Shown here: piece by piece, positions 1 to 10,682 of the stretch | Layout: every line of letters begins with the position of its first letter | Numbering within the stretch: position 1 is the first letter of the stretch | Assembly: GCF_014205155.1 (NCBI RefSeq) | Contig: NZ_JACHMX010000001.1 | Location: 3,596,001 to 3,660,000 of the forward strand | Origin: Amycolatopsis umgeniensis | GTDB lineage: Bacteria; Actinomycetota; Actinomycetes; Mycobacteriales; Pseudonocardiaceae | Reading direction: 5' to 3' | Length of the DNA: 64,000 nt | The notes under the pieces: model-generated | The model's input: only the letters and a program-made list of their open reading frames with translations | Databases searched by the model: none | Told to the model about the DNA's origin: nothing | Translations under genes and position numbers: made by a program

Positions 1-83
1 CGTGCTGTTACTGTGATGTAGGTCACAGCTCGAATAATTTCCGATCAGGCCGTTCGTTACGTACCGTCGCTTTTCGGTTGGCC

Positions 84-945
<862 letters not shown>

Positions 946-1010
946 GCTCTTGAGCACCAGTAAGTCGTGATGCCCGCGGGATTCCCCGCGTGGCCACGTC
1001 ACGGCTGACG

Positions 1011-1047
1011 AAGCCCCACCGCGCCATTCCCCCGGCGGTGGGGCTTT
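1011..1047 (+). terminator. Rho-independent-like terminator of rpf
   Basis: Arms AAGCCCCACCG and CGGTGGGGCTT flank a C-rich loop, followed by a short T-containing tail (TTGTC). The hairpin lies 66 nt after the rpf stop codon. Confidence 0.75.
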
Positions 1048-1107
1048 GTCGTGTCCCGGACCGGTTGAGGGCGAGGCCGCGGTGGGCGGCTGGCCCTCGC
1101 TTGAGGT

Positions 1108-1156
1108 CGTGAAGGCCTCCTTACCTACCCTGAAGGTAGTGAAGGAGGCCTTCACG
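1108..1156. repeat. Intergenic hairpin (GTGAAGGCC family) between convergent rpf and moaE
   Basis: Outer arms CGTGAAGGCCTCCTT and AAGGAGGCCTTCACG enclose an inner imperfect stem ACCTAC/GGTAGT. The same outer-arm sequence recurs at 22237-22283, 59176-59224 and 62297-62349 with unrelated inner stems. Its place between convergent gene ends suggests a bidirectional terminator. Confidence 0.8.
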
Positions 1157-1198
1157 GACTGCCAACGGCCACCCCGACCGATGTGCGACGCTGCCGCG

Positions 1199-1627
1199 CT
1201 ACGGCGAGTTGACCCACTCGTCGCTGCCGTCGGTGAAATGCTGGTGCTTCCAGACCGGGAGCCGCGCCTTGACCTCGTCGACCAGCTCCGAGCAGGCCGC
1301 GAAGGCCTGGCCTCGATGCTCGGCGGCCACGGCGCACGCCAGCGCGACGTCCCCGATGGCCAGCGCGCCCAGCCGGTGGCTGACGGCGACCGCCCGCACG
1401 CCGGTCCATTTCCCCGAGAGGTCCGCGACGACCTCCGCGAGCACCTCCGAAGCACTCGGGTGCCCTTCGTAGGCGAGCCGGTCCACCGACCGGCCGCCGT
1501 CGTGGTCCCGCACGACCCCGCCGAAGGTGACGACGGCGCCCGCGGCCGCGTCGTCCACCAGCCGGGCGTGCTCTTCGACCGAAAGCGGCTCGTCGACCAC
1601 CGCGATCCGTGCGACCCGAACGCTCAC
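1199..1627 (-). CDS. moaE: Molybdopterin synthase catalytic subunit MoaE
   Basis: 142 aa. MoaE with thiocarboxylated MoaD converts cyclic pyranopterin monophosphate to molybdopterin. Visible family motifs are the GAVVTFGGVVRDHDGG block near residue 30, YEGHPSA, the HRLGALAIGD segment and the C-terminal VDEVKARLPVWKHQ with the conserved Lys residues and WKHQ. It starts with GTG inside a GTGA overlap with the mogA stop codon, so it is translationally coupled as the last gene of moaC-mogA-moaE. No moaD or moaA is present in the window. Confidence 0.95.
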   Translation of the reverse strand: MSVRVARIAVVDEPLSVEEHARLVDDAAAGAVVTFGGVVRDHDGGRSVDRLAYEGHPSASEVLAEVVADLSGKWTGVRAVAVSHRLGALAIGDVALACAVAAEHRGQAFAACSELVDEVKARLPVWKHQHFTDGSDEWVNSP

Positions 1628-2115
1628 TGCTGTGCCTCCCGTGGGTGGTCGCCGCCCGCCAGCTGGTCGACGGCGTGGTCGAGGATCCCGTCCAGTACGC
1701 CCAAGCCGTCCTTCACGCCGCCGCGCGAACCGGGCAGGTTCACCACGAGGGTCCGTCCGGCCACGCCGGCGACCCCACGCGAGAGCACCGCCGTGGGGAC
1801 CTTGGGCAGTCCGGCGGCCCGGATCGCGTCCGCGACGCCGGGTAGTTCGTAGTCGAGGACGGCGCGGGTGACGTCCGGCGTGCGGTCGGTCGGCGAGATT
1901 CCGGTGCCACCGGTCGTCACGATCACCTGGACCCCGGCCGCGACGGCCTCCCGCAGGGCCTCACCGACGGGTTCCCCGTCCTGGACGACCACGGGTTCCG
2001 GCACGTCCCAGCCGCGCGAGGCGAGCCAGGCCGTGATGACCGGACCGGTCGTGTCCTCGTAGACACCCTTCGCGGCCCGGTTCGACGCCACAATCACCCT
2101 CGCGACCCGGCTCAC
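1624..2115 (-). CDS. mogA: Molybdopterin adenylyltransferase, MogA/MoaB family
   Basis: 163 aa. The family adenylylates molybdopterin before metal insertion. The signature VTTGGTGISPTDRTPD near residues 66-82 and the later NLPGSRGG motif define the MoCF-binding fold; length is normal for stand-alone MogA/MoaB proteins. The GTG start overlaps the moaC stop by four bases (GTGA), and its own stop overlaps the moaE start. MoeA (43512-44705), the partner for the insertion step, lies 41 kb away. MogA versus MoaB naming is not resolvable from motifs alone. Confidence 0.92.
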   Translation of the reverse strand: MSRVARVIVASNRAAKGVYEDTTGPVITAWLASRGWDVPEPVVVQDGEPVGEALREAVAAGVQVIVTTGGTGISPTDRTPDVTRAVLDYELPGVADAIRAAGLPKVPTAVLSRGVAGVAGRTLVVNLPGSRGGVKDGLGVLDGILDHAVDQLAGGDHPREAQQ

Positions 2116-2582
2116 GGTCGCTCCCAGGTCCCGGTCTTGCCGCCGTCCTTGCGGATCAGGCGGACGTCGTCGAGGGTCGCGGCGGGATCGACGGCCTTGA
2201 TCATGTCGTGCAGGGTCAGCCCGGCGACGGCGACGGCGGTCAGCGCCTCCATCTCGACGCCGGTGCGGTCGTTCGTCTTCGCGGTCGCGGTGATGTGCAC
2301 GGCGGTCTCGTCGAGGACGAACTCGACCTTCACCCCGGACAGCGCGATCTGGTGGCAGAGCGGAATCAGCTCGGGCACCTTCTTCGCGCCCATGATGCCC
2401 GCGATCCTGGCTGTCGCGAGGGCGTCGCCCTTGGGGAGCCCGTCCGTCGCCAGCAGGCCGAGCACCTCGGCCGTGGTGTGCACGGTGCCGCCCGCCAGCG
2501 CGATCCTGGCGGAGGGCGTCTTGCCGGAAACGTCGACCATACGGGCGGCGCCCGTATGGTCGACGTGGCTGAGTTCACTCAC
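2112..2582 (-). CDS. moaC: Cyclic pyranopterin monophosphate synthase MoaC
   Basis: 156 aa. It catalyses the second half of the first molybdenum-cofactor step (3',8-cyclo-GTP to cyclic pyranopterin monophosphate). Conserved blocks are LSHVDHTGAARMVDVSGK at the N-terminus, IPLCHQIALSGVKVEF in the centre, GVEMEALTAVAVAGLTLHDM and the C-terminal RLIRKDGGKTG. The GTG start was chosen because MoaC proteins begin near LSHVD; the longer upstream reading frame adds only non-homologous basic sequence. It is first in the moaC-mogA-moaE operon and starts 17 nt after the TAP peptidase stop, so read-through from that gene is possible. Confidence 0.95.
   Translation of the reverse strand: MSELSHVDHTGAARMVDVSGKTPSARIALAGGTVHTTAEVLGLLATDGLPKGDALATARIAGIMGAKKVPELIPLCHQIALSGVKVEFVLDETAVHITATAKTNDRTGVEMEALTAVAVAGLTLHDMIKAVDPAATLDDVRLIRKDGGKTGTWERP
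2531..2565. repeat. 16-bp perfect inverted repeat inside the moaC 5' coding region
   Basis: Arms CGTCGACCATACGGGC and its exact complement GCCCGTATGGTCGACG are separated by 3 nt. The repeat covers about codons 6-17 of moaC (VDHTGAARMVDV). It would form a very stable mRNA hairpin just downstream of the start codon. Confidence 0.9.
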
Positions 2583-2599
2583 GCTCAGCAGGCTAGTCC

Positions 2600-4141
2600 T
2601 CAGAACATGCGCTGCTTCGAGCGAACCTCGTCGAGCGCCTTCTCCCGTTCCTGCCGCTGCTCCGGCGTCATCGAACCGAAGTACCCGCCCTTGTCCGCGG
2701 CACAGGCCGTGTCGTGCGCGGGACGCTTGCCTTCGACGAAGAACCGGTTGACGGCGTTGTTGCCGCAAGCGTTCTCCGAGCTCAGCCAGACCCCGTGCCC
2801 GCCGTCGTCGACCGACACCATCCGCGCGCGGTCGCCCAGCGCGCGCCGCATCTCCTTGGCTCCGCCGAGCGGCGTGGCCGGGTCACGCAGGTTCTGCACC
2901 AGCAGGATCGTCGACGGTCCCCGGTCGCCGATCCGCACCGGCGGCTCGATCGACTCCGACGGCCAGTACGCGCACGCCCAGATGTTCGCCCCGGCCGCGC
3001 CGAACATCGGGTACTTGACCCGGTCCTTCTCGACGTTGCGCTGGTAGGTCCCGACGTTCTCGGGCCAGTTCGCGTCGTTGCAGACCACGTGCAGCTGACC
3101 GGACAGCAGGTTGCCGATGTCGATCTGCGCCGCCTGCGCGGACTGCTTCAGAACGCCTTCGGTGTCGAGCACCTGCCATTGCTGTGCCAGCGTGGGGAAG
3201 GAAGTGGTCGAGTACAGCGCGCCGAACGTGCCCATCCGGAACGCCGCACCGTCCACACCGGGAACCGCGCCGCCGTCGAGCTTGGCGGCGAGTTCGTAGA
3301 ACTTCGCCGTCACCTGCTGCGGCGTACGGCCGAGCCCGTAGCTGGCGTGCCTTGCCGCCGCCCACTTCGCGAAGTCCGGGAAGCGGTCCTGGAAACCCTC
3401 CGCCAGCCGACGCGAGGTCGTCGGGTCGAGCCCGCCCGGACCGGTCACGCTGTCGAGCACGATCCGATCGGTCCGCTGCGGGAACAGCGTCGAATACGCG
3501 GCGCCGAGGTAGCTGCCGTACGAGACGCCGTAGTACGAGATCTTCTTCTCGCCGAGGGCTTCGCGGATGCGGTCCATGTCGCGAGCCGTGTTGGCCGTGG
3601 TGATGTACGGCAGGTTCGCCGCGGTCTTCGAGTCGCCACACTGCTTCGCGACGCCGGCCACGTACGTCGCCCGCTCCGCCACCGCCGCCGAGTCACGCGC
3701 GTACGGCGGGACGTTGCTCACCAGCTGCTCGGGCTTGAGATCACAGGTGACCGGCGTGCTGTTCCCGATCCCCCGCGGGTCGAACCCGATCAGGTCGTAC
3801 GCGTCGAGCACGCTCGACGGCATCCCCGCCGCCCGCAAGGCCTCCGGCATGGTCAACCCCGGGCCGCCGGGCCCGCCGGGGTTCATCAGCATGATCCCGC
3901 GCCGTTTCGCCGGTTTGGTGCTGGCGAGCTTCGAAACGGCGATGTCGATGGTCGGCCCGCCCGGGTTCCGGTAGTCGAGCGGGACCTTCAAGGTGGCGCA
4001 CTGCAGGGTGGCCACGTCCGGGCACTGTGCCCACTTCAGCGAAGAAGACGGCGCGGCGGACGCCGTGGCGGGTACGAGTACCGCCAAGGTGACCGCCGCG
4101 ACCGTCAGTGTCCCGATTCTGCTCAGGACAGAGTGCTTCAT
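2600..4141 (-). CDS. Secreted alpha/beta-hydrolase, TAP-type tripeptidyl aminopeptidase family
   Basis: 513 aa, exported. A Sec signal peptide (basic start, then a hydrophobic run ending ATASAA near residue 30) precedes an alpha/beta-hydrolase core with the oxyanion motif NPGGPGGPG near 89-97, FDPRG near 121 and nucleophile elbow GVSYGSYLG (Ser near 207). A C-terminal TAP-like region carries the predicted Asp (NLRDPATPL) and His (DGGHGVW). Homologues in Streptomyces release tripeptides from exported substrates; the actual substrate here is unknown. The ATG at 4141 has an upstream GGGGGTTGGGG ribosome site. Confidence 0.9.
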   Translation of the reverse strand: MKHSVLSRIGTLTVAAVTLAVLVPATASAAPSSSLKWAQCPDVATLQCATLKVPLDYRNPGGPTIDIAVSKLASTKPAKRRGIMLMNPGGPGGPGLTMPEALRAAGMPSSVLDAYDLIGFDPRGIGNSTPVTCDLKPEQLVSNVPPYARDSAAVAERATYVAGVAKQCGDSKTAANLPYITTANTARDMDRIREALGEKKISYYGVSYGSYLGAAYSTLFPQRTDRIVLDSVTGPGGLDPTTSRRLAEGFQDRFPDFAKWAAARHASYGLGRTPQQVTAKFYELAAKLDGGAVPGVDGAAFRMGTFGALYSTTSFPTLAQQWQVLDTEGVLKQSAQAAQIDIGNLLSGQLHVVCNDANWPENVGTYQRNVEKDRVKYPMFGAAGANIWACAYWPSESIEPPVRIGDRGPSTILLVQNLRDPATPLGGAKEMRRALGDRARMVSVDDGGHGVWLSSENACGNNAVNRFFVEGKRPAHDTACAADKGGYFGSMTPEQRQEREKALDEVRSKQRMF

Positions 4142-4279
4142 CCCCAACCCCCGTCAAGATCGACTTCCTGGTCGAAATCGAGCCTATGAGCGGGCCGGGC
4201 ACGGAGTCGTCACCCTGAGGTCGGCCACGGGGTCGGCCTCAGTGATGACGCGCGCCCCGAATGGAGCAAGGGACCTTTG

Positions 4280-5680
<1,401 letters not shown>

Positions 5681-5781
5681 GGCACTACCCCCGCTGAGGA
5701 ACGCTCGAATAGGTCGATCGAAAACCTACTCCCGTGACGACCGCCACGGAGCCTCGCAGGGGGTGACTGACCAGTAACTTC

Positions 5782-5964
5782 TTACTTGTTGATCTCGGTC
5801 TGAGGGTGCACGTAGGGCACCGCGTCGAGCGGGAAGGTCACGTCGCCGAACGGGGACAGCGCGCCCTGCCGATCGGATGCGAGCTCGGTGACGGGGTGCT
5901 CCCCGTCTTCACCGGGCCACGTGGGGTCGATACCCGCGCGCTTCTTGTTCTCGCCCTTCGCCAC
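5782..5964 (-). CDS. Small conserved hypothetical protein, 60 aa
   Basis: A short, charged, soluble 60-aa protein (Lys-rich start KGENKKR, then acidic GEDGEHPV and a C-terminal VPYVHPQTEINK). No signal peptide, membrane segment or cysteine is visible. It has a GTG start and is divergent from the following gene (94 nt apart). I do not recognise a function. It is supported by codon-like composition and by lying alone in an otherwise unexplained gap; a shorter ATG start is not available. Confidence 0.6.
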   Translation of the reverse strand: MAKGENKKRAGIDPTWPGEDGEHPVTELASDRQGALSPFGDVTFPLDAVPYVHPQTEINK

Positions 5965-6057
5965 AACGTCCTCCAGAGCATGGTCAAACCGTTCTCGAGG
6001 GACAGTCTGCCCGAACGCGGCTGCCGGGCCATCACCCGCCCGGTATCCTGGTCGTCT

Positions 6058-8301
6058 ATGCCCGCGCCCTCCCTGGCGGACTGGCTGCGCCAGGAGTCCG
6101 ACGACGCACTCGCCGCGCTACTGCGCACGCGTCGCGACCTGTCCACGCCACCTCCGTCCGACACGATCGTGCTCGCCACCCGAGCCGGCACGCCGGGCTC
6201 CGTCGCGCGCGCCTGCGAAGACCTCGACACCTTCACCCTCTCCGTGCTCGACGCCCTGCTGCTGGCCGGGGCGGACGCCGCTCCGGTCGCCGCGGCCGAG
6301 GTCGCGCGGCTCACGGGCACCGAGATCGGCGAGGCGCTGGCGTTGCTGCGCGCGCGGGCGCTGGTCTGGGGTGCGGACGACGCGCTGCGCGTCCCGCCGT
6401 CCGCTCGCGACGCGCTCGGCCCCTTCCCGGCCGGACTCGGATCTTCGTCGCCCGCGCTCATCGGCACGGACATCGACGCCGCGCTCGCGGAGGTCGGCGA
6501 GGACGAGCGCGCCCTGCTGACGACGCTGGCCGCCGGGCCGCCGATCGGCCGCACCCGCGACGCGTCGGCCGAGGTCCCGCTGGAGCGGGCGCAGAACCCG
6601 GTCCAGCGCCTGCTCGCCAGGGGGCTGCTGCTGCGCCGGGACGACCAGACCGTCGAGCTGCCGCGCGAACTCGGGATCGCCCTGCGCGGCGGGTCGGTGT
6701 TCGAACCGGCGTCGCTGCGCGAACCGGAACTCCCCGTACATCCGCATCAGCGGTCCACAGTGGACACGACCGCGGCGGGCGAGGCGATGGAGTTCTTGCG
6801 CCAGACCGAAAGCATGCTTCGCGCTTGGTCCGAGACGCCGCCGCCGGTGCTGAAGTCCGGTGGGCTCGGGGTCCGCGAGCTGAAGAAGCTCGCGAAGGAT
6901 CTCGACGTCGACGAATCGCGGGTGACCTTGCTGGCGGAGATCGCTGTCGGCGCCGGGCTGGTGGCCGACAGCGAGGCGACCGTGCCGGAATGGGTGCCGA
7001 CGACGCTGACCGATTCTTGGCTCGCGTCGCCGACAGCGCAGCGCTGGATGACGGTCGCGCAGGCCTGGCTCGAACTGCCCCGGCTGCCCGGTCTCGCCGG
7101 CGGCCGGGACGCGAAGGACAAGCCGATCGCACCGCTGTCGGAAGACCTGCGAAGGCCGTTGGCACCCACTTCGCGGCGGCGGATCCTCCTCGCCTTGGCC
7201 GCGCTGCCCGAGGGGGCCGGGGTCAAGAGCACCGACGAGCTGGTCGCGTCGCTCGCCTGGCGCGCGCCGCGCCGGGGCGGGCGGCTGCGGGACGAAACCG
7301 TCCGCTGGACGATGGCCGAAGGGGCCGCGCTCGGCCTGCTCGGGCTCGGCGGGCTCACCACGGCGACGCGCGCGCTGCTGGCCGAGGACAGGCCCGGAGC
7401 GGTCGAGGCGATGCTCGACGCGCTGCCGCGTCCGGTGGACCACGTCCTGGTCCAGGCCGACCTGACCGTGGTCGCGCCGGGACCGCTGGAAGCCGAACTC
7501 GCCACCGAGATGACCGCCGTCGCCGACATCGAATCGGCCGGGCACGCGACCGTCTACCGGATCACCGAGACCTCCGTGCGGCGCGCGCTCGACACCGGCC
7601 GGACCGCGGGCGAACTGCACGCGTTGTTCGCGGCCCGCTCGGCGACGCCGGTGCCCCAATCGCTGAGCTACCTGATCGACGACGTCGCCCGGCGGCACGG
7701 GCGGCTGCGCGGCGGGGCCGCCGAGTCGTTCCTGCGCTGCGACGACGCGTCGCTGCTCGCGGAGGTCATGGGCAGCTCCGTCGCGGCGAACTACGGCTTG
7801 CGCATGATCGCGCCGACAGTGCTCATCAGCTCGTATCCGCTCGCCGAAGTCCTCGACGCTCTTCGCACCGCGGGGTTCGCTCCGGCCGCCGAAGGCCCCG
7901 ACGGACGCGTCATGGACATCAGGCCGTCCGGACGTCGCCTGCCCGCGAAGGCGCGAGCCGCGCGTCGGGCGCCAGGGGAACCCGCCGGGCTGACGGACGA
8001 CCAGGTCGGCAAGATCGTCGCGCACGTCCGGGCCGGTGACGCCGCTTCGGCGCGACGCCGGGGCGAGACCGTGCGCGCGCCGCAGGGTGGCGGCGCCGGG
8101 GACACCTCCGCGACGCTGGCGTTGCTGTCCCAGGCGACCATGGAGCGCCGCGAGGTGTGGATCGGGTTCGTCGACTCACGCGGGACGGCGAGCCAGCGCG
8201 TGGTGCGGCCGATGCGCGTCGGCGGCGGGGTCCTCGAAGGGACCGACAACGAGCGCTACCCGCTGCACCGGATCACCTCGGCTGCCCTCGTCGAAGACTG
8301 A
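6058..8301 (+). CDS. XPB/Ssl2-associated helicase-domain protein (Rv0862c-like)
   Basis: 747 aa. The start is the ATG at 6058, with a TATCCT -10 element eight nt upstream, implying a nearly leaderless transcript. The beginning MPAPSLADWLRQ, the mixed-domain layout (winged-helix-like N-terminus, long alpha-helical middle, and a C-terminal region with VWIGFVDSRGTASQRVVRP resembling WYL-type beta folds) and its Ala/Leu richness match the actinobacterial 'helicase C-terminal domain' family encoded beside XPB in mycobacteria. Here XPB lies 19 kb away. No intact Walker A motif is visible, so it is probably not itself a helicase. A role in repair or transcription is inference. Confidence 0.75.
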   Translation: MPAPSLADWLRQESDDALAALLRTRRDLSTPPPSDTIVLATRAGTPGSVARACEDLDTFTLSVLDALLLAGADAAPVAAAEVARLTGTEIGEALALLRARALVWGADDALRVPPSARDALGPFPAGLGSSSPALIGTDIDAALAEVGEDERALLTTLAAGPPIGRTRDASAEVPLERAQNPVQRLLARGLLLRRDDQTVELPRELGIALRGGSVFEPASLREPELPVHPHQRSTVDTTAAGEAMEFLRQTESMLRAWSETPPPVLKSGGLGVRELKKLAKDLDVDESRVTLLAEIAVGAGLVADSEATVPEWVPTTLTDSWLASPTAQRWMTVAQAWLELPRLPGLAGGRDAKDKPIAPLSEDLRRPLAPTSRRRILLALAALPEGAGVKSTDELVASLAWRAPRRGGRLRDETVRWTMAEGAALGLLGLGGLTTATRALLAEDRPGAVEAMLDALPRPVDHVLVQADLTVVAPGPLEAELATEMTAVADIESAGHATVYRITETSVRRALDTGRTAGELHALFAARSATPVPQSLSYLIDDVARRHGRLRGGAAESFLRCDDASLLAEVMGSSVAANYGLRMIAPTVLISSYPLAEVLDALRTAGFAPAAEGPDGRVMDIRPSGRRLPAKARAARRAPGEPAGLTDDQVGKIVAHVRAGDAASARRRGETVRAPQGGGAGDTSATLALLSQATMERREVWIGFVDSRGTASQRVVRPMRVGGGVLEGTDNERYPLHRITSAALVED

Positions 8302-8306
8302 CACCC

Positions 8307-8444
8307 GCGTTCAGAGGACTAAACGCGAATCCCGAGGCCTCGGTTGGTGTCCCCAATGAGGCATTGGAGACGCTGAGCGTCCCTAATGTGGCATTGGGGA
8401 CATCGCCACGGTTTGCCAGCCTCAGCGCTTAGTCCTCTGAATGC
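8307..8444. repeat. Composite palindromic intergenic element with two outward dyads
   Basis: Starting five nt after the upstream stop, two copies of the dispersed dyad (8307-8327 and 8425-8444) lie in opposite orientation with 13-bp identical arms (TTCAGAGGACTAA and complement). Between them, at about 8348-8405, is an imperfect hairpin with outer arms GTCCCCAATG/CATTGGGGAC and an inner stem around GACGCTGAGCGTC. The whole block is one nested palindrome of about 140 bp with no coding potential. No transposase or target duplication is visible. Confidence 0.75.
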
Positions 8445-8553
8445 GGTAGTTGCCCCGCGCAAGGACCGCACTGTCCGTGAACGCGGCGCAGCGTTCCTGT
8501 TCCGATGCGCATGGACTGTCACGCCCATCAGGCACCTCCCTCGATCTCATAGC

Positions 8554-8596
8554 AAGGCGCCCTTCACCGCGTCACATGCGGGGAAAGCGTCCTTCA
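8554..8596. repeat. Degenerate copy of the GAAGGACGCTTTC hairpin family
   Basis: The right half GCGGGGAAAGCGTCCTTCA matches the right arms of the hairpins at 20508-20552 and 40253-40295, but the left arm has several mismatches. It is seven nt from the stop of the DUF742 gene, between convergent genes, and may be a weakened terminator. Confidence 0.6.
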
Positions 8597-8602
8597 GCCG
8601 CG

Positions 8603-9214
8603 TTAGAGGGCGCGAAGGCCTTGAAGGACCCGCTCCATGAAAGCGCGCGAGGAAGAGTCGCCGAGGATCAGCTCCGTCTGGTGGATCAGCACCAGGCCCG
8701 CGTCCGCCATGTCGCCGACGAGCACCTTCACGACGCCCAGCGGCAGCCGCAGATGCGCGGCGATCTCCGCGATCGACCGGGTGTCCAGGCAGAGGTCGCA
8801 GATCTGCCGGTGTTCCATGGTCCGCACGCCGCGATAGCGGCGGCCGTCGTCGCTGGTCGACACCAGCGCCTCCAGCGCCAGGTCGTGTGCGGTCCGGGTG
8901 CGTCCGCCGGTGCGCGTGTAAGGCCGGACGCGCGAGCCCGAGGACGGCAGGTAGACCGAAGCGGGCGCGCTGCCCGAAGGACCCGAACCGGCGGCACCGT
9001 TGCCCGCGGAGGCGGGACGCGGTGTCGACTGACGGATCGGCGAAGGCATCGACGAGGGGGCCGGTTCCGGTGGCGCGACCGGGCGGCGCGGCATGACCGT
9101 GCTGATCGAGCTCAGCTCGAACCGGCTCGGGGAGTCGAAGCCCTCGCGTTCGGTGCCTTGGTAGAGGGAGTCCCAGCCGGAGGGTTCCGGTTCGGTGAAT
9201 CCGGTGATCTTCAT
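8603..9214 (-). CDS. DUF742 protein, CvnC-like (second copy)
   Basis: 203 aa. The N-terminal ~85 residues are low-complexity Pro/Ser. The DUF742 winged-helix-like domain follows, with VRPYTRTGGRTRTAHDLALEALV, RTMEHRQICDLCLDTRSIAEIAAHL and LPLGVVKVLVGDMADAGLV. It closely parallels CvnC1 at 10663-11442. CvnC proteins are conservon components of unknown biochemistry that partner the Roadblock protein. It starts six nt after the Roadblock stop, so the two form a B-C pair without their own kinase or GTPase. Confidence 0.92.
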   Translation of the reverse strand: MKITGFTEPEPSGWDSLYQGTEREGFDSPSRFELSSISTVMPRRPVAPPEPAPSSMPSPIRQSTPRPASAGNGAAGSGPSGSAPASVYLPSSGSRVRPYTRTGGRTRTAHDLALEALVSTSDDGRRYRGVRTMEHRQICDLCLDTRSIAEIAAHLRLPLGVVKVLVGDMADAGLVLIHQTELILGDSSSRAFMERVLQGLRAL

Positions 9215-9220
9215 CGGCCG

Positions 9221-9643
9221 TTACCCACGTACGCCGCCTTGCAGCTGCGCCCGCAGCTCGGGGGTGATCTGCTGCCCGACCCGCTCGACGAGCAGGGTCA
9301 TCTCGTAGGCCACGGTGCCGATGTCACAGGTCGGCGCGGCCAGTACGGCGAGTGACGAACCGTCGGCGACCGACATGAGGAAGAGGTACCCGCGTTCCAT
9401 CTCGACGACGGTCTGGTTGACCCCGCCCGCGTCGAAGCAGCGCGCCGCGCCCGCGGTGAGGCTGATCAATCCGGAAGCGACCGCGGACAGCTGTTCGGCG
9501 CGTTCCTGTGGCAGACCTTCCGACGGCGCGAGAAGAAGACCGTCCGCGGAGACCAGCACGGCGTGTGCGGCACCGGGAACCCGGCGCGCGAAATCCGTGA
9601 TGAGCCAGCCGAACGAGCTCTGCTGCTGTCCGGATGCCGTCAC
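9221..9643 (-). CDS. Roadblock/LC7 protein, CvnB-like (second copy)
   Basis: 140 aa, a single Roadblock/LC7 domain ([35 protein letters not shown], then [16 protein letters not shown] and the [15 protein letters not shown] strand). Roadblock proteins regulate small Ras-like GTPases. In conservons CvnB is thought to act with CvnD. The GTG start has a strong GAGGAGGGA ribosome site. It lies 430 bp downstream of the complete conservon and is a paralogue of the Roadblock gene at 11468-11950. It could be a specialised second module or depend on CvnA1/CvnD. Confidence 0.93.
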   Translation of the reverse strand: MTASGQQQSSFGWLITDFARRVPGAAHAVLVSADGLLLAPSEGLPQERAEQLSAVASGLISLTAGAARCFDAGGVNQTVVEMERGYLFLMSVADGSSLAVLAAPTCDIGTVAYEMTLLVERVGQQITPELRAQLQGGVRG

Positions 9644-10073
9644 AAGTCCCTCCTCGCTGCGTCAAGACCACCTGGGCGGCGTGGTCCGGGCGTCTCTCCC
9701 CGACCAGCACCGACCTGGCACCGGCGAGCTGAAAGACGCCTCCACCCAGCGTATTCGTCCCGTCGATCGTGTCGAGCCCGCCACCCGGCCGCACGTGTTA
9801 ACCGAACGTAAACGTCCAGCCGCTCACCGCGTCGACCTATCGCGAACCACGCATTCGTGGGTCACCCCGTGGTGGCTCGGCGCGACCGGGCGTGAATCGG
9901 TGTCCCCGCAGGTCATCGACGGTAAGGCCACCCGATCGAGTGACGCCCGCACTGAATCGGCCGTGAGGGATCGCCTCGCGGTCAGTCCGGCCGGTGACGC
10001 CATCCCCCGAAGCGGGTGAAGCCTGCCGAGTTCACTCCAACGGCCGCATCCGCTCCGGGCATTCGTCTGTTTT
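9644..10073. other. 430-bp gap between conservon and second B-C pair
   Basis: No convincing gene, repeat or terminator was seen. Overlapping open frames here are antisense or lack ribosome sites. The length is enough for an independent promoter for the Roadblock-DUF742 pair, but I could not identify clear -35/-10 elements. Confidence 0.5.
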
Positions 10074-10682
10074 CTACCCCGCGCGCAACGCCGAATCGTG
10101 CGCGATGGCGTGCTGCACGACCGAGATCAACACCTGCTTGGCGGACTCACGTTCCCGAGCGTCACAGGCCATGATCGGCACGGACGGTGAGATCGTCAGC
10201 GCGTGCCGGACGTCCTCGATCTGGTGGTGCAGCAGCCGGTCGAAGCAGTTGATCGCCACGACGTACGGCAGCTTCCGGTTCTCGAAGAAGTCGATCGACG
10301 GGAACGCGTCGGCGAGCCGTCGCGTGTCGACCAGCACGACGGCACCGATGGCGCCGACCGCGAGGTCGTCCCACATGAACCAGAACCGGTGCTGGCCCGG
10401 CGTACCGAACACGTACAGCACCAGATCCGAGTCCAGCGAAATCCGGCCGAAGTCCATGGCCACGGTCGTCGTCGACTTGTTCGGGGTGGCCGAATTGTCG
10501 TCGACGCCGGTACTGGCCTCGGTCATCATGGCCTCGGTGGTCAGCGGATCGATCTCCGAAACCGCTCCGACCAGCGTGGTCTTCCCCGAGCCGAATCCGC
10601 CAGCGACCACGATCTTGGCCGACGAAGTCGGCCCGGCCACCTGCGGCGCATTCGCGTCGGAGTCAAATTCTCCGAAGCCCAC
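10074..10682 (-). CDS. Conservon small GTPase, CvnD
   Basis: 202 aa, a Ras/Rab-like P-loop GTPase of the prokaryotic conservon type. The P-loop GGFGSGKTTLVGAV, the switch-like DFGRI followed by VLYVFGTPGQHRFWFMWDD (the DxxGQ equivalent is GTPGQ) and the base-specificity region VVAINCFD (in place of NKxD) are visible, as in this family. The GTG at 10682 overlaps DUF742 by 20 nt and is preferred over an upstream ATG with a 59-nt overlap. It is last in the leftward A-B-C-D operon. In Streptomyces, such GTPases affect development and secondary metabolism. Confidence 0.92.
   Translation of the reverse strand: MGFGEFDSDANAPQVAGPTSSAKIVVAGGFGSGKTTLVGAVSEIDPLTTEAMMTEASTGVDDNSATPNKSTTTVAMDFGRISLDSDLVLYVFGTPGQHRFWFMWDDLAVGAIGAVVLVDTRRLADAFPSIDFFENRKLPYVVAINCFDRLLHHQIEDVRHALTISPSVPIMACDARERESAKQVLISVVQHAIAHDSALRAG

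Noticed and set aside
2714..4189. Long plus-strand frame (491 codons)
   Set aside because: Antisense shadow of the TAP-type peptidase; Arg/Val repeats with no motif or ribosome site.
4215..4275. Possible hairpins in the TAP/malic-enzyme gap
   Set aside because: CTGAGGTCGGCC/GGTCGGCCTCAG has two mismatches in the stem, and AGCAAGGG/ACCTTTGCT is short. Not strong enough for a terminator call.
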